From Lophium mytilinum (Eukaryota; Ascomycota; Dothideomycetes; Mytilinidiales; Mytilinidiaceae): a stretch of 64,000 nucleotides of DNA. This document shows, piece by piece, positions 54,602 to 64,000 of the stretch. The translations under genes and the position numbers were made by a program. Each line of letters opens with the position of its first letter. Position 1 is the first letter of the stretch. The DNA lies in the NCBI GenBank assembly GCA_010093605.1, contig MU004185.1, forward strand, positions 2,112,539 through 2,176,538, read 5' to 3'. A model generated the notes under the pieces. The model made no database searches, had not been told where the DNA came from, and saw nothing but the letters and a program-made list of their open reading frames with translations.

Positions 54602-55897
54602 TCAAATACCACCACCCCATCTGATCTCCTTATGATACGACTTAAAGGGTATCCGGCGGCCCTCCGAGTCCCTCCGCCCATGCGGTCCGGGACGCATCTT
54701 ATTAGTTTCCACATCGAAGCAGCCAATCGCGACCTCCTTCGAACACAGCGGCCACACTTGCTTCTTCTCCATATCGCAGAAGACGCCCTCGCTCAGCGAC
54801 ACGAAATCCGGTCCCTTAGAAGTCTTGCTATTGCACAGATGCGTCGCATTATGATCCCCATGATGGCTCTTCACCACAGTGCCGGCCATGAATGGCGGCG
54901 CGGGATTGCTGCTAGAAGCCCTCGCCTCGCGTTTCGAAGGAGGCGTTGAACTGCATCCGTTCTTGTTCTTGGTATGCTTATCCTTGTAGCACCATCGCTT
55001 TTTGTCCAGGACCGCTTTCGGATCTAGGTCGCTGTTGTCGGAGTTGTAGTGGATGAGGTCGTAGAAGATGGGGATGACTGTGTCTTTTGAGATCTTGGGC
55101 CAGGATTTGAAGCGCGGATCGCTTTTGCACATCGTAGCAGGTTGGTCGTGATATTGCTTGGCTCGGCCGTCGGTGTCTGCGTCCTTTGAGGAGCTGAAGT
55201 CGAGGATGTGGAAGGAGAAGCCTTGGAAGCGGAAGTGGTTCGAGCCGTTTTGGTCGACCCAGATGCAGTTGGAGCTGCGGTTGAGTTGGCCTGGGTTGTT
55301 TTTAGTACGGAAAGACTATGTATAGGGGAATGGAGAATTCAACGCACTCTGTGGCTCTTGTGAGGAGGAATCGAAGTTCGCCACGACGTTATCGGAATAG
55401 TACCAATCCGCATCACACAACGTTCCAACATCCCCAAGAAAACCCCAACTCTCCTGATCCGGCCATAAGGTGGTGATATACTGTATGCAGATCGCATCAT
55501 CTCCCGAAGCCGCAACGGCCATGTACTCCGACTTCACGCCTCCCATATCCTTTTCGTGAGCGATTGCCATCTCCACAACACCGCCAGCTTTCACATGGCC
55601 TTCGCTTCCGCTGCGGCCGACCAAGGTCCCGAGCTGGTCGTAGAGCGTGATGGTGGGGGTGTCGCCTTTGTAGTCGAGTGGATCTCTGTTCCCTGGGTTC
55701 CCGTGTAGGCCAACCCCGATGTTGACGGTAGTTGTAGCTTGTGGGTCGGGCGGTTTCTCTGGCATCAAGGCTGGGATCATCATACCAACACCGACTATGA
55801 GACCGACTAGAAGAACTTGTGTTAGCTTTCCATATGCCAGTGTTGGGTATCGGTAAGAGGGGTCCGCACCAGCATCGAGAAGCCCAACGACGCTCAT
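54602..55897 (-). CDS. Single-pass membrane protein with large Cys-containing domain, unknown (412 aa)
   Basis: Minus-strand exons 55348-55897 and 54602-55290 join at QEPQ|SQLNRSS. The N-terminus is short and polar, followed by one membrane helix (LTQVLLVGLIVGVGMMIPALM, about residues 24-45), which looks like a signal anchor; the remaining 360 residues are probably outside the cytosol. They contain conserved-looking aromatic patches (AICIQYITTLWPDQESWGFLGDVG, NHFRFQGFSFHILDF) and paired Cys in the C-terminal part. A Ser/Pro/Lys-rich segment lies around residues 290-320. I do not recognise the family; a secreted or wall-associated role is inferred from topology. Confidence 0.8.
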
Positions 55898-57032
55898 GTT
55901 GGCCTAGTATTCGAAGCGTGAAATTGATGGAAGAAAGAAAAGAAGTTGAATGAACAGGTCTTTTGTAATAGTTATGATGAGATCAATTGGATATATGGAG
56001 AAGGAATAATGGATCTGAACTATCTTGTGAGTTGATGAGAGATATGAGCTACATTTTATATTCAAGGCATCGAACAGATAGCTTACTTCTCTTCTTACTT
56101 TCCCATAAGTTGCAGTCGACTAAGGTCAATGTGTCCCTTAGAACCCTCGACGTCACTCAGGATACGAAGTCCAACACAGTCCGACGCCTCATCTGACGTC
56201 GAAGAGGGGTCTCGTAAGAGATCGGAAACGCAGGAACGGCGCCGTATGACCCACATATGTTGGTATATCGTACCGTGGAAGAACATGATAGTATCATGAT
56301 GTCGATGGCCGAATGTGAACACGTTGCAGCTCGTACCCATAACCTGATACATTGTGCCTTCTGGAAGCCACGTTTAAAAGCTTGATGAGCAGCAATCATG
56401 GTCAACGTGAGGCTGTACCCGTCAGGTATGACGCAGCGATGTGAGGCACAATGTTGAAAGTAGAATCTGAGGTGGCGCAGGATGGCGTAGGATGCGGCGT
56501 TAGTAAAGGCGTGACATGCATTCACATACCCCATACCCGGCGGCGCGTGCGGCGTCTATCGAGGTGGCGTCAATCCTCCCGTAGAGGTTATGATGAACGC
56601 ATCTCTGAAACTGCCAAGTGCACCGCCTTGTTCATGAGGTACACGAGAGCTCCAAGAGAATGTTCACAACTGTCCTCACGATGTTAGTTGACCTGCCATT
56701 GCGTCACTCTAGGAATAAACGGATGGAAAATGTCCTTACTATGACGATGTAGGATTCGACTGCGGCTGTACCAATCTGTAACCGATGTTTGATGAGCGAT
56801 GTTGGATGATGAAACAGAACATGTGCTCACAGTGATATGTTGTCATTCGTCGACCAGTTGCTCCGTGCTAGATAGCACTGGAAGAAGACAGTTCATCGTA
56901 ATTCGCGAGCTAGGTATAAAGTATCGGAGTTGATGAAAGAAATTGATCCATCAGATTCCTCACCAACTTCCCTACTTACTTCAATCATTCATACTCAAGC
57001 AGAGTCTTCCAAAGTTTCACTCACCAATCACC
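55898..57032. other. 1.1-kb intergenic stretch
   Basis: It separates divergent genes. Several short open frames (55987-56196, 56157-56534, 56451-56687) show no recognisable protein. Confidence 0.4.
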
Positions 57033-58251
57033 ATGCATCTTATCAGAACCTTGTCCGCGTTGACAGCTACGACCCTTCTGATCGCACCCCTGACAGGACT
57101 CCCTCTCGAGAGACAAGGTGGTAGATGTGAGTAGTTTTCCTTCACTTTCCCTCGTCAGACAAGTGTGCACATCCGTTGGCCACCGCATGCGGGGCTTCCG
57201 TACATTTTCATCCCCTGAAGTCCATCATTCTCAACAACCGGGAGACATGTCGGAGCATCTTAAAGAACCTTGAACTAACATAGTAAAAGCACTTCAGCAC
57301 TCCGCCAACAGCAGTTCCATAGCCGAGAGAGGCCACGCAGTGGTCAATCTTGCACGCGATCCAGCCTTCATCAAGTCCAAGCCTAAGCCGAAGCCAGTGA
57401 AGCCTAAGCCAAAGCCAAAGCCTGCCCCAAAGCCCCAAGAATGCAAGCGAGGTGCGGGAGCCTGTGATCCCGAAGATAGTGAGGACCTGGGCTCTGCCCA
57501 ATACCACACTTGGGGCGTGGAGAGGAAGGACGCTTTGGACAACAAACTTGAGGAGGTTCACAGGACTCCGGATCAGGCCCATGACAAGCCGATAACCAAG
57601 CCATGGAAGGAGTCGTATGAAAGTGGCGAGGGAGCTACCGATGGCGAGCGAGAGGACGTTCCTGTAGACGACGAAGATCTATTCCACAACGTCAAATCCA
57701 TCTTTCACAACCTCGGGGTGAACAAGAACAAAGAAACTCTTTTCAAATCTACCAACATTTTCTCGAAGGATGAGGAAGGCGACAGCGAGCAGCCTACGAA
57801 CAGCGCCTGTTTTTCGACTACCGAAGGGGATGGCGTTATCGTTGCAAGGACAACCTACAAGAAATACGACTTGAATCCAGAGAACGAGAGATTGCAGTGG
57901 AGCGAGTTGACGTTCCAGCAATGGAGTGAATACAGAAAGGCAGCTGGTTTTCAGTCCTCTGACCTGAAATACATTATTCGCGACGGGATCGTCAACAAAG
58001 GCTCTCAAAACGTAATCAAGGACATCTGGAAGAACCTAAACATCGACAAGGATCAGGAGTGGGAGACTTTCGATTTTTCCAGCACAAAGGCCGAGGAAGT
58101 AGAAGCAGCCCAAACGTTACTTGGAACAAGGAACGGGAAGGGCGTTGGCTACATGTTGACGGATTATCCAGACGCCTTGGGAAAAAAGAATATCGCGAAG
58201 GTCCACGCCTGGAACAATGACCACCCATCCATTGTCTTTGAATTCGAATGA
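57033..58251 (+). CDS. Secreted protein with Lys-Pro repeats, unknown (353 aa)
   Basis: Exon 1 (57033-57126) encodes a signal peptide, MHLIRTLSALTATTLLIAP, cleaved probably near LTGLP. Exon 2 (57284-58251) follows a 157-nt intron. After about 25 residues comes a tract of KPKP/VKPKP repeats (plus-strand 57373-57440), then an acidic region and a C-terminal domain of about 150 residues with Trp-rich helices (LQWSELTFQQWSEYRKAAGF) and GVGYMLTDYPDALG. Cys are few. A cell-wall or secreted effector-like role is inferred from the signal peptide alone. The family is not recognised. Confidence 0.75.
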
Positions 58252-58941
58252 AGAGGTTCAGAACGCTCGCCCTTGTGTTTTAGTAATGGGGGTCTCGATA
58301 TGGTCACGGAAGACCTCACGCCGCTGCGGGTTGTATGACGGCATTACTCCAAAGGTCTAAGCCTCCTAATTGGGGGCGGTGCTTGTTGACGGTAAGTGGG
58401 TGATGTCAAGTCGAGAGCGAAAATGGGCGCTAAAATGGGAAGGGCTTCGCACTTTAAGTGAGGTACAGCCGGGTATTACGAGTCGTTGCAGACGTTCATT
58501 AACCTTTGATATGTTTCTTTTGGCGTTTTTACATCTTTTACCCCATGCGTCTTTCTCTACGGACAGCTTAGCAACGTTTGAGATGGCTCAAGGAGTTCAT
58601 CTATAGATCAAAATCGCAGACTTACATCTCGTTCAAATTCCCAAACGACTGAGGAACCTCACGTAGTGTTAATATGTAAGTTACTCACATGTACGGTCGC
58701 TATGCGAAGTATTAGTATTATCGCACGCTTCAAGCAATCAGGGATGATGATGCTAGGGTCTCTGCTGACTGGTAATCAAGGTCACATGAAGCGACCATGA
58801 GAATCTATGAAGCTTTTAGACAATCTACTTACATTTTTTCGTATGCTTCAGAGTATATTGAACGACTCTTGGAAGCGCTGCGTAGGTGTATGGGACTGCA
58901 TGTCCTAGTGCTGTAGTAGCAGTGTACCGCATTCGCTTCGT
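58252..58941. other. Intergenic stretch between convergent genes
   Basis: No gene, repeat or RNA is recognised. Confidence 0.4.
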
Positions 58942-60635
58942 TCATGCCAGCACTGTATCCACCCATATACTATACACCTGGAGAGCCACTCGAAACCCAG
59001 GACTTTTACTCACACTATGGACATAGGGACAGTACGCTCTATAATCCTTCTTCAACCTCGACAAGTCGATTGGGCCTGCTCCGAGCTGGAAAAGGAAGTG
59101 TACCACTTCAGGATTCCCAGCATGCAATGCTGCGGTCATTAAAGAAGACGTGTTTCTCGGTAGTCTGCCGCCACCGACATTAAGCTTGAGATCACAGATC
59201 AGCCAACGGAGGAATTGGACCCTTCCATAAGATGCAGCCTCTTCCATCGACTGGTTGCGAAAAGACTCAACCGAGGGAGAGTGCACGTCCAGCCCTCGGC
59301 CGATAAGATATTGAGCGATATCGAGTTGTCCGCCACGGGCTGCATCCACAAATTCCCGGTATCCCTTGCAATCGTCATTAATGTTGTCCCCATGTACCAG
59401 TAGTATGTCCGCAACATCGAAGTGTTTCCAACGGATAGCATAATGGAATGCATATAGACGCCTCCTAGGACATATCGTAGTTGCGGCACCACGCGCCAGG
59501 AGAGCGCGTACGGTATCGCAGTGACCGCTGCGACATGCCCAACGGAGCGGAGCCCATCCGGGAGATGATTCGGGGTCGGAATCCAACGGGGCACCGGCAT
59601 CCAACATCTTTAGCATCAACTCAGTACGACCATAGTCCGCAGCCGCCCAGCAGAGGTCTCGTCGTATCTGTTTCACTCCTGGACCTGTGTATTTTTCGAA
59701 GAGCCTCAACGCAGTCTCAGAGCTCTTTGGTAACGCTGCAACAGCTGCCAACCTGAATTCACGAGCGGAGGTATCTAAGTTGTATCTTGGTTCCAAAAGC
59801 AGCTCGACGACGTTTCTGTGTCCGCTAGCTGATGCGACATGAATTGCCGGCTTCTTCATGGCCCTGAGTCGAAGTTCATGGTGGATGTCGGCTCCTTGGT
59901 CTAGGAGTAGCTTGACTGTATCGCAATGTCCTGCATGGCATGCCGTTTGTAGAAGGCTACCAAAATATCTTGTTTCGAAGTTAATGTTTGTTATGCCTGG
60001 TAACATGCTTTGTTGGACGTCAATATAGCGTGCGGATATTGCAACAAGTAGACTGCACTGGCTTATGTCTATTCGACTCTCTTCGTCAGCCCCCCAGTCG
60101 TAAGGAAGCATCTGACTGTTATAATAGTCGTCAATCAACAAGCATCGCAGCATGTTCTCCGTCTCTATGTTACTGAGTGCAGTGCGGCAAACAGCCTCGA
60201 GCACTTCGTTCATAGCCAAAGACTTCTTGCATTGGGCTAGTCGAGACATCAAATCGTCGACCACGGCATGAATTGTCGTTGCGAGCTCAGTCCTTGCTCG
60301 AGATCCGGATGCTAGTCGTTCGACGGCGAGTCGGAGTCCGAAGCCGGGAAGGATCTTGCCGGCATCAAAGCTTGTCGAAGGCGATGGTGAACGTCGGGGC
60401 GCGGATACGACATGCTCCAACCTTAACCTTGCGATTGTTTTCGTAACTTGAGTATCGAACTCATCTATATGGTAACCCTGTGAGCCAGAGCATAGAACAA
60501 TTAGAGGTGAATAGCGCAAGCGCTGTACCTACGATTCACCAGACGCAGACTCAAGGCTTCTATGAGCGTTCCTTGTAGCGCGGCCTGAATAATGATGTCT
60601 CGGAAGAGAACGAGAGGCAATTCCGACAGATCCAT
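58942..60635 (-). CDS. Ankyrin-repeat protein (541 aa)
   Basis: Minus-strand exons 60533-60635 and 58942-60464 join as RLVN|HEFDTQV; other acceptors in the intron lead to stops. The short N-terminal segment (MDLSELPLVLFRDIIIQAAL) resembles the F-box-like cap often found before ankyrin arrays in fungi. Ankyrin repeats begin at about residue 200 (LLQTACHAGHCDTVKLLLDQGADI, IHVASASGHRNVVELLL, PLRWACRSGHCDTVRALLARGA, AFHYAIRWKHFDVADILLVHG, DAARGGQLDIAQYLIGRGLDV). These are protein-binding scaffolds; the partner is unknown. Large families of this type are common in Pezizomycotina accessory regions. Confidence 0.9.
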
Positions 60636-61345
60636 AATGAAGATGACACTCGGTTTCCTGGCGTTGCTGAACTCTAGTTGAGTGATATATAGCGTCTCAC
60701 GCTTCATGAGGCACAGCCAACGGAAGCCTTGCACCGCGCACGTGTTGTGACGTCAACATCCATGACTTAAGAACACGTGAGTTTGGGCGAATAAGGTGAG
60801 CATCTCAATGAAAGAACCGATGAAGAGTGTTGAAGACTTTGAAGGTTGAGGATGGCAAGATGTCTGAATATTTCGTTGAAAGATTCGCTAAGTCAGGTGA
60901 TGTAATCTAAATCCAAAACCCTAAGATACAGTGAGATATCTGTATTCAAATCAAGAGCACTTTTAACAAGTCTCACGTTTCCCGAGAAGACAATAGAGGA
61001 CAATGATATCAAAACCCTAGCCAGTTTGCCAACGGCAACAAAAACCAGCTACGAACATGTACTAGAAGAGAATACAAGAACAAGAATGTATCATCCTCCC
61101 GCTCACACCCCTCCCCTATCACAAGCAACAAGCAATGAACAACGCCTTTTACCGTCCAGAATGCCCGCCTGCCTGCCCCACAAACCTAACCAAACCAAAC
61201 CAACGCTGAAAAGCAGTTGTTATATGTACCACCACCCGTAAGTGCCGCCATCCACAAGTTCCGAAAACGCCAATCCAAAATCAAATCAAACCAATCAAGC
61301 AACAAAGCTATACATCAATTCCGCTTCAATCCTTTTGCTCAAAGT
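60636..61345. other. Intergenic stretch with a CRE/E-box cluster
   Basis: It contains the ankyrin gene promoter with a motif cluster at 60739-60779, and the 3' flank of the next minus-strand gene. The A/C-rich segment at 61020-61330 shows no recognisable gene. Confidence 0.45.
60739..60779. promoter_or_regulatory. CACGTG - TGACGTCA - CACGTG cluster upstream of the ankyrin gene
   Basis: Two CACGTG boxes (60739-60744 and 60774-60779) flank a perfect cyclic-AMP-response-type palindrome TGACGTCA at 60748-60755. The cluster lies about 105-145 nt upstream of the ankyrin-gene ATG. bZIP (CREB/ATF, Atf1-like) and bHLH control is inferred from motifs. Confidence 0.55.
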
Positions 61346-63400
61346 TCAAAGTGCCCAGCTGCCTCTTCTCACGGCAACACCGACCCCAATCTCTTCGCCC
61401 GCTGGGCTCATCTTAGGCTGCTGCCGCGCCCACTCCTGGACATACGAGCGTAGCGCCTTCCACCGCACACAAGTCTCCTCGGTGATTGCGCTATCCGTTA
61501 GATTCCCGTCCTCACCAAGTCGGATGTATCCGCGGGAAGTCGCGAGATGGTCGTCTTGTCTGAGCTCTGAGATGGGAATTCGCGAGATTTTGGAGAGTTC
61601 GCCGTCGAAGTTACGGGCGATGGAAGGGTAGCCAAGGGAGAGGTAGTTGTAGACCTGCGTGATGAAGTCGTTGCCAAATTCTTTCTCGATGGTGATTTCA
61701 GCGCTGAGGCGATCATCTATGCTGGCGATGTCGGGGTTAGAAGGAGGGGGGGAAGGGGGCATGTCTTTCATGGCGGCGGAGGAGGGGGGCGAAGATATTT
61801 CGAAAGGGTTGCCGATCTCGATCATGGGAGTCATGAGGCCTGATGGACCTCGAGGGGGTGTATTGCCTGTGCCTGCTTGGCAGAAACCACCCCAAAGACC
61901 GCCAGCACTCGGGGCACGGCTGTTGGGTTGAGACCAAAGGGAGGCACCATTGCTAGGGGTTTCTTTGCAGTGCCACAGACCTTCCGGCTCGGTTTCCTGC
62001 TGGCTCTGTTCAGTGAGATAGCACATGGCATTTTTCAAAGCGTGTGAGCCCTGGGTTGGATCGAATCGAGCTGGCTCGGGTGAGCTACACCTCGGAAATT
62101 CGATGTCGCCTCCAAGCATAGGCGGCCTCGCACCACTCCTCATCCGCTCAAGCTCGCCATCTTTTTGCCAGCCTCCAATAATGTTTCTGTTGGCCGAGGA
62201 GTTTGTAAACATTGCTGATGCCGGGTTCCCCCAGGGACTCTGTGCTGAAGGAGGCCCCCCAGCCTGGGCTTGGGTCTGGCGTTGTCTCTCGCTTTCTCTT
62301 TCTTGCTCTAATCGCTCCCGATGTTGCTGCATGGCTAGTAGCTCCCAGTTCACAGTTTTGAATGATGATGATTCCCGGCGACCATATGCTCCGTCATAAG
62401 ATTCTCTCTCGTCAGAGGACATGACAACGCTGGAGTCATCCAGCTCTTGGTTTATGAAGTGGTCGACCGGCTCATGATAATCGTCGTTGGGAAAGGCCGC
62501 CATAGCCTGATCTCGGAGTTGCTTCTCGGCTGCTCTTGCAGCAAGTTCAAGAAGGTAACCCGAAAACCTGTCATCCACACTTTCTCTCATTCTGGTAGCC
62601 TCCTTATACATATAGGATTGGTCGGAGGAGGCTGAAGGAGACGTTGACAGAGATGGTGGATTAGATCCTTCTGACTCGGATGACTCAATAGGTTCGAGAT
62701 CAGGAACCCGGAACGAGTGAGATCGGACACTACCTCGCGAACTGGAGCGCAGCGACAATGGAGATCTAGCTCGATCGATGTCAAGAAAGTGTGGAATGTG
62801 GCCGAAAGAGGCAGTAGGAGTGTTACCCGGCGGTGCGGGAACCGGTCGTATCCGCGCTTTCCTTGGAATCTGTTGTTCATCGCCCGGGGTTGCTTCTGTT
62901 TTGTCTGACGGAAGTATTGCTGGTCCTGGATCGCCAGCCTTCCGTGTTCTCTTCGCTGTCTCTATTAGTTGAGGAGTGAAACGTCTCCTAGGCTTCTTCT
63001 CTGACGTTTGTGATGCTGCAGAGTTCTCTGGAGGAGATGCTTCTAATGCTTTAGCGTTACTCGCTTCATCTTTTTCTTTAGCCTTCTTCCAACTCGAGGC
63101 TGTTGTAGTCTCAATGGGCTCCGGGCTGAATTTCCGGGGTTTTTTGCTGCTCTTCTCATCCGCCTTAGCTTTTGAACTTCGGGAGGTGAATTCAAACGGT
63201 TCGGCAGCAAATTTTCGATTTGACTTGGTGGTAGTTTCCACTGGCTGAGGAGCGAACCTTCGAGTAGCTTTAGGTGATGCCTCAGCGGGTTTGGAGGAAT
63301 CGGTTGGTTCTGACTGCTTCGATGCAGCATTTCTGGAAGACTTGACAGTGGTCTCAATGGGCTCCGCCTTGAAACGTCTTGGGGGTGTCGAGGAGGACAT
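61346..63400 (-). CDS. Large disordered protein with five RRFxPEPxETT-like repeats (684 aa)
   Basis: Single exon on the minus strand. The first 155 residues hold five copies of a 15-residue motif: RRFKAEPIETTVKSSR (8-23), RRFAPQPVETTTKSN (47-61), RKFAAEPFEFTSRSS (62-76), RKFSPEPIETTTASS (89-103) and RRFTPQLIETAKRTR (139-153). A Ser/Pro-rich region follows, then a charged helix (MQQHRERLEQERESERQRQ), and an ordered C-terminal region of about 100 residues (ITIEKEFGNDFITQVYNYLSLGYPSIARNFD, then CVRWKALRSYVQEWARQQP) that probably folds into helices. It is a likely multivalent docking or phospho-regulated protein. I do not recognise a named family. The C-terminal block is the part most useful for homology search. 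Confidence 0.85.
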   Translation of the reverse strand: MSSSTPPRRFKAEPIETTVKSSRNAASKQSEPTDSSKPAEASPKATRRFAPQPVETTTKSNRKFAAEPFEFTSRSSKAKADEKSSKKPRKFSPEPIETTTASSWKKAKEKDEASNAKALEASPPENSAASQTSEKKPRRRFTPQLIETAKRTRKAGDPGPAILPSDKTEATPGDEQQIPRKARIRPVPAPPGNTPTASFGHIPHFLDIDRARSPLSLRSSSRGSVRSHSFRVPDLEPIESSESEGSNPPSLSTSPSASSDQSYMYKEATRMRESVDDRFSGYLLELAARAAEKQLRDQAMAAFPNDDYHEPVDHFINQELDDSSVVMSSDERESYDGAYGRRESSSFKTVNWELLAMQQHRERLEQERESERQRQTQAQAGGPPSAQSPWGNPASAMFTNSSANRNIIGGWQKDGELERMRSGARPPMLGGDIEFPRCSSPEPARFDPTQGSHALKNAMCYLTEQSQQETEPEGLWHCKETPSNGASLWSQPNSRAPSAGGLWGGFCQAGTGNTPPRGPSGLMTPMIEIGNPFEISSPPSSAAMKDMPPSPPPSNPDIASIDDRLSAEITIEKEFGNDFITQVYNYLSLGYPSIARNFDGELSKISRIPISELRQDDHLATSRGYIRLGEDGNLTDSAITEETCVRWKALRSYVQEWARQQPKMSPAGEEIGVGVAVRRGSWAL

Positions 63401-64000
63401 GGCTGAGTTACACTGTAAATTACTGAATGCGGATGGCCGAGGGACTCTTTATGTGCATAGCCAAGGCGACATTCACATGCCTAGAGCGACCGAAACAGCT
63501 TCCACGTTCAGATCGCTCTGGTGTGAATCGGTAATATGGTCCGCTGACTTCCCAGGGCTGATTCGTGGGGCTAAGGTTTGGGCGATCGTTTGAATTGCGG
63601 GGAACAGGAAGACGGGTGTTTTCGGAGAGAGGATGTGCTTTCTCATCCACTCCTGGGCTGCACTGTGTGTATGGTTTCCAGTCTCCCGGAATCTCCGCCT
63701 CTTGCTAGTAGGTATGAGGGATCCGTCTTCGGTTGTTTCCGATTAAAGTATACAATTGGGTGGTAATGCTCGAAGATGTATCGACACGAAAGGTAGGAGG
63801 GGAGAGTATAGGTGATGCGTCTAGGAAGCCTGTCTGTGGGCAAATGTAGGAAATGTGGGTTTAACTGTGCCTTGCGTCAGTCGCGTGTCGAGTACGAGTC
63901 GGTGTACTGGCGGACTAGGAAACTCACCAGTCGAAGATTAACACTATGTCCAGCACCCAAGAATATCACTCGCGAAAGAGAACTCGCCAGTTGCAGTTGC
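63401..64000. other. Promoter region at the window edge
   Basis: It holds the 5' flank of the repeat-motif protein. Short open frames at 63420-63843 appear random. Nothing else is recognised. Confidence 0.4.

Overview
The window reads as nuclear DNA of a filamentous ascomycete (Pezizomycotina; the class is uncertain, a Dothideomycete-like fungus is my guess). The evidence is short GT-AG introns (about 45-140 nt, a few near 290 nt) with CTNAC-type branch sites, no operons, mixed gene orientation, and typical filamentous-fungal families: a C2H2 plus fungal-specific-domain regulator, a PTH11-like rhodopsin-fold membrane protein, purine hydroxylase, an old yellow enzyme, F-box and ankyrin proteins, and a GPI-anchored Ser/Thr-rich protein. 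I rebuilt exon structures by hand; for every multi-exon model the exon lengths sum to a multiple of three and the reading frame stays open.

Region 1 to 21 kb is mostly conserved housekeeping: a CCCH-SMR RNA-binding protein, a coiled-coil protein, an FAHD1-type acylpyruvase head-to-head with a small unknown gene, an Ala/Glu-rich unknown, a PWI/RS-domain splicing coactivator, an F-box/JmjC protein, eIF4A, sorting nexin Snx4, mitochondrial adenylate kinase and LETM1/Mdm38. Between the splicing gene and the JmjC gene lies a diverged tandem repeat of about 183 bp period.

Region 21 to 44 kb is metabolic and regulatory: an F-box-like protein, the rhodopsin-fold protein, a 2OG-Fe(II) oxygenase, an APH-family kinase, a small Cys/His/Lys-rich protein, a large zinc-finger regulator with a 16-bp palindrome upstream, purine hydroxylase divergent from an old yellow enzyme, and a TDP2-like phosphodiesterase.

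Region 44 to 64 kb is more accessory: two head-to-head F-box genes, a GPI protein, an HSL-type esterase, an NmrA/SDR-like reductase with a 16-nt homopolymer at its splice site, a single-pass membrane protein, a secreted KP-repeat protein, an ankyrin protein with a CRE/E-box cluster upstream, and a disordered protein carrying five copies of a short RRFxPEPxETT-like motif.

The most unusual genome-scale signal is that at least seven genes on both strands switch from C-ending codons in the 5' half to G-ending codons in the 3' half. I see no transposon, viral relic, CRISPR array, rRNA or convincing tRNA.
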